Assembly (NCBI GenBank): GCA_945889625.1
Contig: CAMDCE010000053.1
Location: 1-35,855 of the forward strand
DNA: 35,855 nt
From: Asaia bogorensis
GTDB lineage: Bacteria > Pseudomonadota > Alphaproteobacteria > Reyranellales > Reyranellaceae
Reading direction: 5' to 3'
Positions 10,029-18,724 of this stretch are shown piece after piece. A program made the translations under genes and the position numbers. The notes under the pieces are model-generated. The model did no database searches, was not told where the DNA came from, and was given only the letters and a program-made list of their open reading frames with translations. Position 1 is the stretch's first letter, and every line of letters begins with the position of its first letter.

Positions 10029-10919
10029 ATGGAATCGGTGTCGCTCGACACTTTGACCTTCGATCATCCCGCCGCCTCCCGGCCGGCGCGCGTGTCGGCG
10101 AGCCTGCACCTGCCGATGCAGGCCACGCCGCCATTTGCCTGCATGGTGATCCTGACCTCGAGCGCCGGCGTGCAGCGCCATCGCGAGCATTACTATGCAC
10201 AGGCGCTCGGCGAGGCGGGCGTGGCGGCGATGATCGTCGACAGCTTCACCGGCCGCGGCGTGCGTCGCACGGTGGCTGACCAAACCCTGGTCTCGGGCGC
10301 CCAGATGGAGGGCGACGCCTTTGCAGCCCTGGCCTTTCTGCGCGCCGACGGGCGCATCGATGCCCGTCGGATCGGCGTCATGGGCGTCTCCAAGGGTGGC
10401 GTGGCGACGCTCAACACCGCGATCGCCGTGCGCCAGCGCTGGCGCGGCGGCTTCCCGCACCTGTTCGACCTGCATGTCGCGATCTGCCCCGGCGCCACCG
10501 CCCAGCATCGCGATCCCACGACCCATGGCCGGCCAATCTACTTCATGCTGGCCGGCCGCGACGACTACACGCCGGCGCCACTTGCCGTGGAATATGCCGA
10601 GCGCATGCGCGCCGCGGGCAACCAGCGGATCAAGGTCAAGGTCTATGGCAGCGCGCACCATGGCTGGGAGTCGATCGGGCCGGTGTTCGACATCCGCGAC
10701 GCCGAGAACTGGTCGTGCTGCAGAAATTTCATAGAAGATGACGGCAGCCACTTCGTTCCGGCCGCCGGTCGCGCCATGAGCGAGCCCCACTACCAGGCCT
10801 GGGCGCGCCAGCATTGCGTCACAAGGGGCGCCCGGGCGGGCGGCGGCTCGGCCGAGCTGAAACAGCGGGCGACCGGCGACCTGATCGTGTTCCTGCGGCA
10901 ACACGGCTTCGCAAACTGA
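10029..10919 (+). CDS. Dienelactone hydrolase family alpha/beta hydrolase
   Basis: A 296-residue cytosolic alpha/beta hydrolase. The nucleophile elbow reads GVSKGG (serine near 121), a later strand ends in AGRDDYTP (candidate acid D178/D179), and SAHHGW gives the candidate catalytic histidine (210/211). The family usually has a cysteine nucleophile in true dienelactone hydrolases; the serine here suggests a general esterase or peptidase-like role. Substrate is unknown. It is divergent from the pseudouridine synthase gene with only 35 bases between starts, so the two promoters must overlap or lie within the neighbouring coding region. Confidence 0.8.
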   Translation: MESVSLDTLTFDHPAASRPARVSASLHLPMQATPPFACMVILTSSAGVQRHREHYYAQALGEAGVAAMIVDSFTGRGVRRTVADQTLVSGAQMEGDAFAALAFLRADGRIDARRIGVMGVSKGGVATLNTAIAVRQRWRGGFPHLFDLHVAICPGATAQHRDPTTHGRPIYFMLAGRDDYTPAPLAVEYAERMRAAGNQRIKVKVYGSAHHGWESIGPVFDIRDAENWSCCRNFIEDDGSHFVPAAGRAMSEPHYQAWARQHCVTRGARAGGGSAELKQRATGDLIVFLRQHGFAN

Positions 10920-10974
10920 ACCTGCGCGCTGCCGTCGCGTGGACGATTCTGCACGCCACCGGTATATTTTGGAC

Positions 10975-12474
10975 GTGACTCGCGTTCATCTACTTGCCGG
11001 ACTGCTGGCGCTCTTCGTCCCCCTGCTGGGGGCTTCCCCCTCCCAAGCTGCTGACCCACTATGGACCGGATCGCGTGCCGCCGAGGCCCGTGGCCAGGCA
11101 CTGCTGACGGTGCTGCGCGCTGCCGCCGACCACGGCCTCAATCCAGCCTGGTACGGCCTGACCGACATCGACCGGGCGCTCGCGTCGGAAGCCGACCGGA
11201 CGCGCGCCGAGCAGCTGCTGGGCGATGCGTTCGTGGCCTACGCCAGCGACGTTTCGACCGGCCGGGTGCGCGCCAACATGATCGACAAGGATATCGACAT
11301 CCAGCAGCGCAAGGCCGAGCCCGCCGATCTCCTGCGCGCGGCGGCCGACGCCGTCGACTTCCCGGCCTACCTCGCATCGCTTCCGCCCAGGGGCGACTAC
11401 CCGGCGCTGCAGAAAGCCCTGGCGGGCTGGCGGCAGAAACGCGCTGCGACCGCCTTCACGCCGATGCCCGCGGTCGATGCGCTGCTGAAGCCTGGCATGA
11501 CCGATGCCCGCGTGCCGATCCTGCGCCAGCGGCTTGCCGAACTCGACATGACGGTGCCGCCGCCCGCCAGCGCCGCCGACCTCTACGACGAGGCGCTGGC
11601 AGCCGTCGTCAAAGCCTATCAGGAGACCAAGGGCCTGACGGTCGACGGCGTGATCGGCGCCAAGACCACGCAGTCGCTCAACACCACGATCGACGACAGG
11701 ATCACCCAGCTCGTCGCCAACCTCGAGCGCCGCCGCTGGCTGCCCGAGGACCTCGGCAGCCGCCATGTGCTGGTCAATGCCGGCGACTATTCGATGGTGT
11801 TCGTCGACAATGGCCAGCGCGTGTTCGAAAGCCTGGTGATCGTCGGAACGCCCAAGGATCCGACGCCGGAGATCCAGTCGGTCATGCGAGGCTTCCAGAC
11901 CAATCCGCACTGGACCGTGCCGCAGTCGATCTCGGGCGAGGAGTACCTGCCGCTGCTGCGCCGCGACCCCAACGCGCTGGCGGCGGGCGGCTTCAAGATC
12001 TTCGCAAGCTGGAGCGACAACGACAGCGAGCTCGATCCGACGACCGTCGACTGGAGCGCGATCCATCCCAAGGCCTTCCCCTACCGCATCCGCCAGGAGC
12101 CGGGCGCCAGCAATGCGCTGGGCTACATCTTCTTCCCGTTCGCCAACAAGTACGGCATCTACATGCACGACACGGCGAACCGCTGGCTGTTCACCGAAGG
12201 CAGCCGCAATTTCAGCCACGGCTGCATCCGCCTGCAGAACCCGCTGGATTTCGTCGAGAAGGTCTTCAACGGCCGCAACGGCTTCGACAAGGCGCGCGTG
12301 CAGCAGGTGATCAACGCTGCCCAGCAGGCGCACTACACCTTTCCCGAGCCGGTGACGCTGTACGTCACCTATCGCACGGTGAGCACCACCGCCGACGGCG
12401 TCGCCACCTTCCGCGACGACGTCTACGGCCGCGACAGGCGGGTCGTGCAGGCGATGGACAAGCCGCGGACATGA
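10975..12474 (+). CDS. YcbB/LdtD-like L,D-transpeptidase
   Basis: L,D-transpeptidases form 3-3 peptidoglycan cross-links or attach proteins to the wall, in the periplasm. The product of about 499 residues has a signal peptide (VHLLAGLLALFVPLLGA, cleavage near PSQA), a YcbB-like N-terminal scaffold domain, a peptidoglycan-binding domain (YQETKGLTVDGVIGAKT) and a YkuD catalytic domain with H...SHGCIRLQNP, containing the nucleophile cysteine. The two-domain scaffold and the split catalytic region match the YcbB class rather than the small ErfK class. A GTG at 10939 would add 12 residues before the signal peptide. The GTG at 10975 gives a textbook n-region (MTRVHLL), but neither start has a clear Shine-Dalgarno. 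It is convergent with rarA. Confidence 0.9.
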   Translation: MTRVHLLAGLLALFVPLLGASPSQAADPLWTGSRAAEARGQALLTVLRAAADHGLNPAWYGLTDIDRALASEADRTRAEQLLGDAFVAYASDVSTGRVRANMIDKDIDIQQRKAEPADLLRAAADAVDFPAYLASLPPRGDYPALQKALAGWRQKRAATAFTPMPAVDALLKPGMTDARVPILRQRLAELDMTVPPPASAADLYDEALAAVVKAYQETKGLTVDGVIGAKTTQSLNTTIDDRITQLVANLERRRWLPEDLGSRHVLVNAGDYSMVFVDNGQRVFESLVIVGTPKDPTPEIQSVMRGFQTNPHWTVPQSISGEEYLPLLRRDPNALAAGGFKIFASWSDNDSELDPTTVDWSAIHPKAFPYRIRQEPGASNALGYIFFPFANKYGIYMHDTANRWLFTEGSRNFSHGCIRLQNPLDFVEKVFNGRNGFDKARVQQVINAAQQAHYTFPEPVTLYVTYRTVSTTADGVATFRDDVYGRDRRVVQAMDKPRT

Positions 12475-12484
12475 CGCGGTCGGC

Positions 12485-13771
12485 CTAGCGCTTCTTCTCC
12501 CTGAGCTTCTTCCAGTATTCCAGGCGCTTCAGAATCTCGCGCTCGAAGCCGCGTTCCACGGGCTGGTAGTATTCCTGGCGCGCCATGGCGTCGGGGAAGT
12601 AGTTCTGGCCGGAGAAGCCGTCGGCGGCGTTGTGGTCGTATTCGTAGCCGCGGCCGTAGCCGACCTCCTTCATGAGCTTGGTCGGTGCGTTCAGGATGTG
12701 CATCGGCGGGGTGAGCGAGCCGTGCTGCTTGGCCGCCTGCTTGGCGGCACTGAAGGCGACGTACCCCGCGTTCGATTTGGGCGCCGTGCCGAGATAGATC
12801 ACCGCTTGCGCGATCGCGAGCTCGCCCTCGGGCGAGCCCAGGCGGTCGTAGGTGTCCCATGCGGCCAGGGTCTGCGTCAGCGCATTGGGATCGGCCATGC
12901 CGATATCCTCCACGGCAAAGCGCACCAGCCGACGGGCGATGTATTTCGGATCCTCGCCGCCGTCGAGCATGCGCGAGAACCAGTAGAGCGCGGCATCGAC
13001 GTCCGAACCACGCAGGGATTTATGCAGGGCGCTGATCAGGTTGTAGTGCGCTTCCTGCGCCTTGTCGTAGAGCGGCGCGCGCTTCTGCAGCAGCGTCGCC
13101 AGGCGCTCCGGCGGCACCGGACCCTTATCCTTGAGCTGCGCAAGCTGCTCGGCTAGCCCAATGAGATAGCGGCCGTCGCCGTCGGCCATGGCGAACAGCG
13201 CCTGCCGCCCCGTCTCGTCGATCGGCAGTTTGCGGCCGATCGACGTTTCGGCGCGCTCGAGCAGGATGGCGAGCGCGGCATCGTCGAGCCGCCGCAGGAT
13301 CAGCACCTGGCAGCGCGACAGCAGCGCGGCGTTGAGCTCAAACGACGGGTTCTCCGTGGTGGCGCCGATCAGGGTGACCGTGCCGTCCTCGACATAGGGC
13401 AGGAAGCCGTCCTGCTGGGCGCGGTTGAAGCGGTGGATCTCGTCGACGAACAGCAGCGTGCCCTTGCCGTCCTTGCGGCGCTGGCGGGCCGCCTCGAAGA
13501 TGCGGCGCAGGTCGGCGACGCCGGAGAACACCGCCGACAGCGGCTCGAAATGCAGGTCGACGGCCTCGGCCAGCAGACGCGCTATAGTGGTCTTGCCGCA
13601 GCCCGGCGGTCCCCACAGGATCATCGAGGCGAGCTTGCCCGCCGCCAGCATGCGGCCAATCGGTCCCTCGGAACCCAGCAGATGGTCCTGCCCCAATATG
13701 TCGCCCAGCGCCTTGGGCCGCAGCCGTTCGGGCAGCGGCGTCGGCGCGAGCGAGGCGAAGAGTTCGGCCAC
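12485..13771 (-). CDS. rarA: Replication-associated recombination protein A (RarA/MgsA), AAA+ ATPase
   Basis: RarA is a conserved clamp-loader-like AAA+ ATPase that acts at stalled replication forks and binds SSB. The 428-residue product has Walker A GPPGCGKTT (54-62), Walker B LLFVDEIH (about 106-113), sensor 1 GATTENPSFELN and the RarA C-terminal region (KSLRGSDVDAALYW, GAT..-type MAD..GRYLIGLAEQL, KLMKEVGYGRGYEYDHN). Length and motifs are those of the family. The stop lies 10 bases from the end of the convergent L,D-transpeptidase gene. The HtrA-like gene lies 44 bases upstream on the same strand, with a short tandem repeat between them. Confidence 0.96.
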   Translation of the reverse strand: MAELFASLAPTPLPERLRPKALGDILGQDHLLGSEGPIGRMLAAGKLASMILWGPPGCGKTTIARLLAEAVDLHFEPLSAVFSGVADLRRIFEAARQRRKDGKGTLLFVDEIHRFNRAQQDGFLPYVEDGTVTLIGATTENPSFELNAALLSRCQVLILRRLDDAALAILLERAETSIGRKLPIDETGRQALFAMADGDGRYLIGLAEQLAQLKDKGPVPPERLATLLQKRAPLYDKAQEAHYNLISALHKSLRGSDVDAALYWFSRMLDGGEDPKYIARRLVRFAVEDIGMADPNALTQTLAAWDTYDRLGSPEGELAIAQAVIYLGTAPKSNAGYVAFSAAKQAAKQHGSLTPPMHILNAPTKLMKEVGYGRGYEYDHNAADGFSGQNYFPDAMARQEYYQPVERGFEREILKRLEYWKKLREKKR

Positions 13772-13787
13772 GGTCTACCCGCTGCTC

Positions 13788-13832
13788 ATCGGAATTGGGC
13801 CTATCGGAACTGGCTTCATCGGAACTGGATCG
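13788..13832. repeat. Three-copy 15-bp tandem repeat (ATCGGAAYTGG core)
   Basis: Three consecutive 15-base units start at 13788, 13803 and 13818: ATCGGAATTGGGCCT, ATCGGAACTGGCTTC, ATCGGAACTGGATCG. The last unit covers the final codons of the HtrA-like gene and the others lie in the spacer before rarA. In another minus-strand frame they would read PVPMK-PVPIG-PIPMS, so the array may have grown by slippage from the degP 3' end. Confidence 0.8.
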
Positions 13833-15168
13833 TCTGGGGGGCGCCGTCGCGGGTGATGGTGACGCTGGTGACGCCCGCGGCGATGCGCTTTTTCAGCGTG
13901 GCGACGTTCTTCACGTCCTGGCCGTTGATTGCCAGGACCATGTCGCCAGCCCGTATGAAGCGTCCGGCATAGGAGCCGGGCTGGATCTCGATCACCAGGA
14001 TGCCGGGCCGCCATTCGGCGAGGCCCCGCTCGTCGGCCACGGCCGGCGACAGGTTGACCACGGTGGCGCCCGACAGCGGCTGGCGGCCGTCGAGCACGCT
14101 CTTCTCGCGCGGCGGATCCTCCGGAGGTGCCGCGAGCGCCATCTGCAGGGTGATCTCCTGGCCGCCGCGGAGGACGCGCAACGGCACGATCGCATCGACA
14201 TCGAGCGTGGCGAGGCGAAAGCGCAGGCTCGCCTCGTCGTCGATCGGCTGCTCGCGCAGGGCCACGATGACGTCGTTGCGCTTCAAGCCCGCGCGGTCGC
14301 CTGGCCCGTTGGCGAAGACCTCCTTGACCACGAGGCCCGCCGGACGCGCGAGGCCGAGGCCGAGCGCGATATCGGGCGTGATGCGCTGCATGGAGACGCC
14401 GAGCCATGGCCGCACGATGCGCCCGCCGGCGTCGCTGGCGGCGATCAGGCGCGCCACGATGTTGGAGGGCGTGGCGAAGCCGATGCCGATCGAGCCGCCG
14501 GTCTGCGAGAAGATCGCTGTGTTGACGGCGATCAGCCGGCCGTCCAGCGCCACCAGCGCGCCGCCTGAGTTGCCGGGATTGATGGCGGCGTCGGTCTGCA
14601 GGAAGAAATTCGAATCGTTGATGCCGCCGGCCGAACGCGCCACCGCGGAGACGATGCCGCTGGTCACGGTTTGCGTGAGCCCGAACGGATTGCCGATCGC
14701 CAGCACGACATCGCCGACCTCGATCGAATCGGAATCGCGCATCTCGAGGAACGGGAACTTCTCGCCGCCGACGTCGATGCGCAGCAGGGCGAGATCGTAG
14801 CGCTCGTCGCTGGTCACGAGCTTGGCGTCGAACTCGCGGCGGTCGGCCAGCACGATGCGGATCTTGTCGGCACCCTTCACGACATGGGCGTTGGTGACGA
14901 TCAGCCCGTCCGATTTGACCAGCACGCCCGAGCCCAGCGAGTTCTGCAGCCGCTCGCCGGCCTGCGGCATGCCGGGAAAGGGAAACGGCAGGCGGCGCTG
15001 CACCTTGGCCGTGGTCGTTGTGTAGATGTTCACCACCGCCGGCGACACGCGCTTGACCAGCGGGGCGTAGGAGAAGGCAAGCTCGTCGCGATTGCTCGGC
15101 AGGGGCTGCGCCAGGGCAAGCCCGGGGCCCATCACCAGAACAGCCGCCAGAATCACGCGCCAACTCAT
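13816..15168 (-). CDS. HtrA/DegP-type periplasmic serine protease with two PDZ domains
   Basis: DegP-like proteases degrade or hold misfolded envelope proteins. The 450-residue product has a signal peptide (about 1-20, ending GLALA), a trypsin-like domain with H95 (TNAHVV), D125 (YDLALL) and S201 (GNSGGAL), and two PDZ domains (about 245-345 and 365-450; the second ends in ITRDGAPQTIQFR). The ATG at 15168 has the ribosome-binding sequence GGGAGCAGGA upstream; the longer frame lacks one. DegP and DegQ cannot be told apart securely, so no symbol is given. The gene lies 44 bases upstream of rarA on the same strand, a pairing common in alphaproteobacteria. Confidence 0.93.
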   Translation of the reverse strand: MSWRVILAAVLVMGPGLALAQPLPSNRDELAFSYAPLVKRVSPAVVNIYTTTTAKVQRRLPFPFPGMPQAGERLQNSLGSGVLVKSDGLIVTNAHVVKGADKIRIVLADRREFDAKLVTSDERYDLALLRIDVGGEKFPFLEMRDSDSIEVGDVVLAIGNPFGLTQTVTSGIVSAVARSAGGINDSNFFLQTDAAINPGNSGGALVALDGRLIAVNTAIFSQTGGSIGIGFATPSNIVARLIAASDAGGRIVRPWLGVSMQRITPDIALGLGLARPAGLVVKEVFANGPGDRAGLKRNDVIVALREQPIDDEASLRFRLATLDVDAIVPLRVLRGGQEITLQMALAAPPEDPPREKSVLDGRQPLSGATVVNLSPAVADERGLAEWRPGILVIEIQPGSYAGRFIRAGDMVLAINGQDVKNVATLKKRIAAGVTSVTITRDGAPQTIQFR

Positions 15169-15320
15169 TCGTCCTGCTCCCCGTCTGTCTTTCCGGCCAG
15201 ATCCCGATGTGCGGCCACTCTCATGGCAAATCAAGGGCTGCCTCATGGGACTGGCATATGCATTGCAGCGCTCGGGAGCAAGCGCGCCGGAACCTGGTGC
15301 GCACAAGGCAGGAGCGCTCC

Positions 15321-16310
15321 ATGAAATTGACCCGCCGCCGCGTCGTTGCGGCTTCCGCCGCCATGCTGGCCGCCCCCGCCGTCCAGGCGAGCCCGGGCTG
15401 GCCGACCAAGGGCTCGATCAAGCTGATCGCCACTTTCCCGCCCGGTGGCACGGCCGACACGATCTCCCGCATCCTGGCGCCCAAGCTCACCGCGGCGCTC
15501 GGCACCCAGGTAATCGTCGAGAACAAGCCCGGCGCCGGCGGCACGATCGGCTCGGATCTCTGCGCCAAGGCAGCCCCCGACGGCTACACCCTGGTCATCT
15601 CGCATGCCTCGCCGCTGGGCATTGCGCCCGGAATCTATCCAAAACTGCCCTACGACGTGGTCAAGGACTTCACCCACATCAACTTCATCGGCCATACGCC
15701 CAACGTGCTGATCGTGCCGGCCGCCTCGCCCTACAAGACGCTCGGCGACTACATCGCCGACGCCAAGGCCAAGCCCGACCAGATCGCCTTCGGCAGCTCG
15801 GGCATCGGCTCCAACACCCATCTGATGGGCGAGCAGCTCTCGGAGCTGGCCGGCATCAAGCTGAAGCACGTGCCCTACCGCGGCTCGGCGCCGTCGCTGC
15901 AGGACATGCTGGCCGGCGCCATCCCCTCGATGTTCGACCCGATCACCACCAACGTGCCGCACATCAACGCCGGCAAGGTGCGCCTGCTGGCGATCAGCTC
16001 GCCCAAGCGCATCGCCATGTACCCCGACGCCCCGACCTTCGCCGAGCAGGGCTTCCCGCAGATGACGACCTCGACCTGGGTCGGCGTCTCCGGCCCCAAG
16101 GGCCTGGCCCCCGAGGTCGTGACGCGGCTCTACGCGGAGCTGCAGAAGGCCTACGCCGCGCCCGATGTCGTCGAGCGCTTCAAGGAGGTCGTGCTGCTGC
16201 CCGAGGACAAGCCGATGACCTCGACCGAATACGCCAAGTTCGTCGGCGACTTCGCCACGATCTGGGCCAAGGTCAGCAAGACAGCGGGGATTTCGCTGGA
16301 ACTGGGGTGA
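15321..16310 (+). CDS. Bug-family (tripartite tricarboxylate-type) solute-binding protein
   Basis: Bug proteins are periplasmic receptors that bind small carboxylates, amides or aromatic acids; a few work with TctAB membrane proteins, most are orphans. The 329-residue product has a twin-arginine-like signal sequence (TRRRVVAASAAMLAAPAVQA), then the family hallmarks: KLIATFPPGGTADTISR, ENKPGAGGTIGSD, APDGYTL, FGSSGIGSNTHLMGE, HVPYRGSAPSLQDMLAG and GVSGPKGLAPEVV. The ATG at 15321 is preceded by AGGAG. No transporter genes are adjacent, so this is an orphan receptor here. It is divergent from the HtrA-like gene, with about 150 bases between. Confidence 0.93.
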   Translation: MKLTRRRVVAASAAMLAAPAVQASPGWPTKGSIKLIATFPPGGTADTISRILAPKLTAALGTQVIVENKPGAGGTIGSDLCAKAAPDGYTLVISHASPLGIAPGIYPKLPYDVVKDFTHINFIGHTPNVLIVPAASPYKTLGDYIADAKAKPDQIAFGSSGIGSNTHLMGEQLSELAGIKLKHVPYRGSAPSLQDMLAGAIPSMFDPITTNVPHINAGKVRLLAISSPKRIAMYPDAPTFAEQGFPQMTTSTWVGVSGPKGLAPEVVTRLYAELQKAYAAPDVVERFKEVVLLPEDKPMTSTEYAKFVGDFATIWAKVSKTAGISLELG

Positions 16311-16325
16311 CAGAGATACTTCCCG

Positions 16326-16351
16326 GGGCTTCCCACGCGGATGGGAAGCCC
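16326..16351 (+). terminator. Terminator-like hairpin after the Bug-family gene
   Basis: A perfect 10-base stem GGGCTTCCCA/TGGGAAGCCC with a 6-base loop lies 15 bases after the stop codon. No T-run follows, so it is either a hairpin that stabilises the 3' end or a weak or factor-assisted terminator. Confidence 0.5.
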
Positions 16352-16430
16352 TCAAGTGCGATGGCATGAAGCTTCGCGGCCGGTTTCCCAGTTTCCGCTC
16401 CACACCCCAGTCCTGACACTCAAAAAAAGA

Positions 16431-16514
16431 GGTCCTCATGAGCCTTTGCCTGAAACGCTGATTTGGCTGGCTTTTACGGGATTCCTCATGAGCCTCATGA
16501 GACTCATGAGGACC
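16431..16514. repeat. Cluster of CTCATGAG palindromes with inverted flanks
   Basis: The 8-base palindrome CTCATGAG occurs four times (16435, 16485, 16494, 16503), the last three with a 9-base period. The outer copies extend to a 12-base inverted repeat, GGTCCTCATGAG (16431-16442) and CTCATGAGGACC (16503-16514). It lies in the 490-base gap between the convergent Bug-family and amidohydrolase genes. The rest of that gap holds a hairpin (TTCCCATT/AATGGGAA, 16571-16591) and no gene I can support. Confidence 0.7.
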
Positions 16515-16803
16515 TGCTAACCAGCGTGCGGACTTCCAAGCCCGCGGGGAAACTCCCTGGGGTCGGGCCGTTCCCATTAAACAAATGGGAAAAATGGCGG
16601 ACTCCTCCGCGCGAGGCACGGGCGGCGGGCCGGCATCGTCCACAGGATGTATGCCATGCCCCTTACATACGCCCGGTCACCGCGAATCGACGATTATGGT
16701 CCTTACCGAATTCGCTCGCGGAACTGCTATGCCCTTGCGCTCAAGCCGGTGTGCAACGGACTGAGCCGGTCAGACCCCGTGCCGCCCGGATGGGGTTAGG
16801 ACT

Positions 16804-17904
16804 TCAAGGAAGATTGAGCCGATACACGCGGTTGGCCGTCCCGCTGAAGATCGCCTTCTTCTCGTCGGCCGAAGCACCGGCGGCCATGCGCTTGAAGGCA
16901 TTCCACAACGCCCGCGTGCCGATGCCCATTTTTTCGACCGGAAAGTTGCTCTCGACCATGCAGCGATCCGGACCGAACAGGTCGATGCACGTCTTGACGT
17001 AAGGACCCCAGCAGCTCGCGAGTGCTTCGGAAGACGGCGGCGCCGGCAGCTTGGCGTAGTCGTACGCCGCCAGCCGCATCGTGACACCGCCCAGCTTCAC
17101 CGACACATTCGGACAGGCGGCCAGTTCCGTCATCGACGCCTTCCAGTTGGCGAAGACTTCGTCCTTCCTGCCGGCATAGGGACCGTAGCCCAGCGGGCCG
17201 CCCATATGACACATGACGATGTTCGCCGTCGGGAACGCGCGCGCGAGATCGACGGCCTCGCCAAGCTGCGGATGGTACAGCCAGGCATCGAACGACAGAT
17301 CGAGCGCCGCGAGCCGACGCAGGCCGGCCCGGAATTGCGAACTGAGATAGAGGCCGGGCCCCGGCAGGCCGTGGCTGTTGCCGATGACCGGATCGGCGTG
17401 CCAGCCGGCGGAATGCCGGACGCCGCGAAAGCGGCCGCCGCCGGCGGCGATCTCGGCCTCCAGGACGGCGACGACGCGATCGCCCAGCGCGAGGTCGGCA
17501 AAGCCCACGATGCCGGCGCATATCCGGGTCGAGCCATAGCGGCCGCTGTCGCTCATGGCCGCGACACCGGCGATGAACTCGACCTCGCCTACCGGCTTCA
17601 TGTCCTCAGGCCCGTGGGCCCGGTACATCGAACGGCATTCCTCGAACACCGTTGCCACGACGTTGTGGCCGCTTGCCAAGTCGGCCAGAAGCTCGTCCAG
17701 AAGATAGCGATAGCCCGACATGTCCCAAAGATGATGGTGGGTGTCGACGATCGGCAGGTCGGGCTCGAGGATCGGCTCCGGCGGGCTCTTGGCCAACCAG
17801 ACGCCGTCCGGCTTGAAGATGCGGCCAAAGCGCGTCGGCTCGTTGGGATTGCGCGCCCCCTGGAACATCGAACCCAGGGACGACGTAGTCTCCTTGCTCG
17901 CCAT
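16804..17904 (-). CDS. Amidohydrolase family protein (COG3618-type TIM barrel)
   Basis: A protein of about 366 residues of the amidohydrolase 2 family, which includes lactonases, decarboxylases and hydrolases of ring-cleavage products. The metal-binding HxH motif is seen in PIVDTHHHLWD (about 52-61). Later barrel strands carry VRHSAGWHAD, LSFDAWLYHPQL, NIVMCHMGGP and the C-terminal DRCMVESNFPVEK, with the family-typical aspartate replaced by E/S-N context (PDRCMVESNFP is the usual relative of FGPERCMWGSDFP). The start is one of GTG 17913, ATG 17910 or ATG 17904; the last is best spaced from GGGG. Substrate is unknown. It is divergent from the PPOX gene, and with the monooxygenase further on it suggests catabolism of a cyclic ketone or lactone. 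Confidence 0.85.
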   Translation of the reverse strand: MASKETTSSLGSMFQGARNPNEPTRFGRIFKPDGVWLAKSPPEPILEPDLPIVDTHHHLWDMSGYRYLLDELLADLASGHNVVATVFEECRSMYRAHGPEDMKPVGEVEFIAGVAAMSDSGRYGSTRICAGIVGFADLALGDRVVAVLEAEIAAGGGRFRGVRHSAGWHADPVIGNSHGLPGPGLYLSSQFRAGLRRLAALDLSFDAWLYHPQLGEAVDLARAFPTANIVMCHMGGPLGYGPYAGRKDEVFANWKASMTELAACPNVSVKLGGVTMRLAAYDYAKLPAPPSSEALASCWGPYVKTCIDLFGPDRCMVESNFPVEKMGIGTRALWNAFKRMAAGASADEKKAIFSGTANRVYRLNLP

Positions 17905-17997
17905 GGCCATCACCCCGAGCGCTTGGCTTTCAGAACTGATTGAGAGATACCATCATACCTGGAAATAGACATCACAAGCAGCTCGAGAGAGGGAACT

Positions 17998-18609
17998 GTG
18001 CCAGACCTCGTCACTTCCGAAGCTCAACTCGAAGCGATCTACGGCCAGCCGGCCGGCCCGGCCGTGATCAAGGAGATCGACCACATCTCCGAGCATTATC
18101 GCCGCTTCATCGAGAACTCGCCCTTCGTCATTCTCGCCACTGCGGGCCCGGAAGGGCTGGATTGCACGCCGCGCGGCGATCCGCCCGGCTTCGTCCGCGT
18201 CGTGGACAGTCGAACCGTCATGCTGCCGGACCGGCGCGGCAACAACCGCATCGATTCCCTGCGCAACATCGTCCGCGACCCGCGCATCGCGCTGCTGTTC
18301 CTGATCCCCGGTGTCGGCAGAACGCTTCGCATCAATGGCCGTGCCGCGATAAGCATCGACCGCGACCTCTGCGCATCGTTCACCATGGAAGGCAAGGTGC
18401 CGCGCAGCGTCATCGTGGTCACCGCAGAAAGCGTCTACACCCAGTGTCCCAAGGCACTCGTGCGCTCCCGATTGTGGGACGCCGATCTGCATGTCGACGA
18501 AAGCAGCCTGCCCAGCAGCGGTACAATCATGAAGTCGCTGCAGAAGGGCTTCGATGGCGAAACCTACGACCGCGACTACCCGCAGCGACTCAAGGAGACA
18601 ATCTACTGA
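17998..18609 (+). CDS. Pyridoxamine 5'-phosphate oxidase family FMN-binding protein
   Basis: A 203-residue split-barrel flavoprotein of the PPOX superfamily. Recognisable parts are the N-terminal helix with HYRRFIENSPFVILATAG, the strand DCTPRGDPPGFV, the FMN-contact segment LPDRRGNNRIDSLRNI and LLFLIPGVGRTLRINGRA. The sequence resembles the subfamily often named MSMEG_1061. It is not the PdxH enzyme of B6 synthesis, because its pattern and C-terminus differ. The likely role is an FMN- or F420-type oxidoreductase or a flavin carrier. The start is GTG with a good GAGAGGGA site upstream. It lies 115 bases before the monooxygenase gene on the same strand, so the two may be co-transcribed. Confidence 0.87.
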   Translation: MPDLVTSEAQLEAIYGQPAGPAVIKEIDHISEHYRRFIENSPFVILATAGPEGLDCTPRGDPPGFVRVVDSRTVMLPDRRGNNRIDSLRNIVRDPRIALLFLIPGVGRTLRINGRAAISIDRDLCASFTMEGKVPRSVIVVTAESVYTQCPKALVRSRLWDADLHVDESSLPSSGTIMKSLQKGFDGETYDRDYPQRLKETIY

Positions 18610-18724
18610 CCGGGCGCCACTTCGGTTTCTGGGCACAAAGGCGGCCCCGAAATCCGCATCGCGGGTCCAGGACGGCAGCCGGACGTCCTTCGATGCGCGG
18701 CGTTTTCGTGCCAGACTGCGCGGC

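Noticed and set aside
15207..15320. Longer N-terminus of the Bug-family protein from an upstream ATG at 15207
   Set aside because: The ATG at 15321 has an AGGAG site and begins directly with the signal peptide; the upstream residues would block export.
16571..16591. Hairpin TTCCCATT/AATGGGAA as a terminator of the amidohydrolase gene
   Set aside because: It lies over 200 bases from the stop and has no T-run on the minus strand; kept only as a minor structure.
16647..16799. A 50-codon plus-strand frame (MYAMPLTYARSPR and on) in the gap before the amidohydrolase gene
   Set aside because: No ribosome-binding site at proper spacing and no recognisable feature; frames of this length occur by chance.
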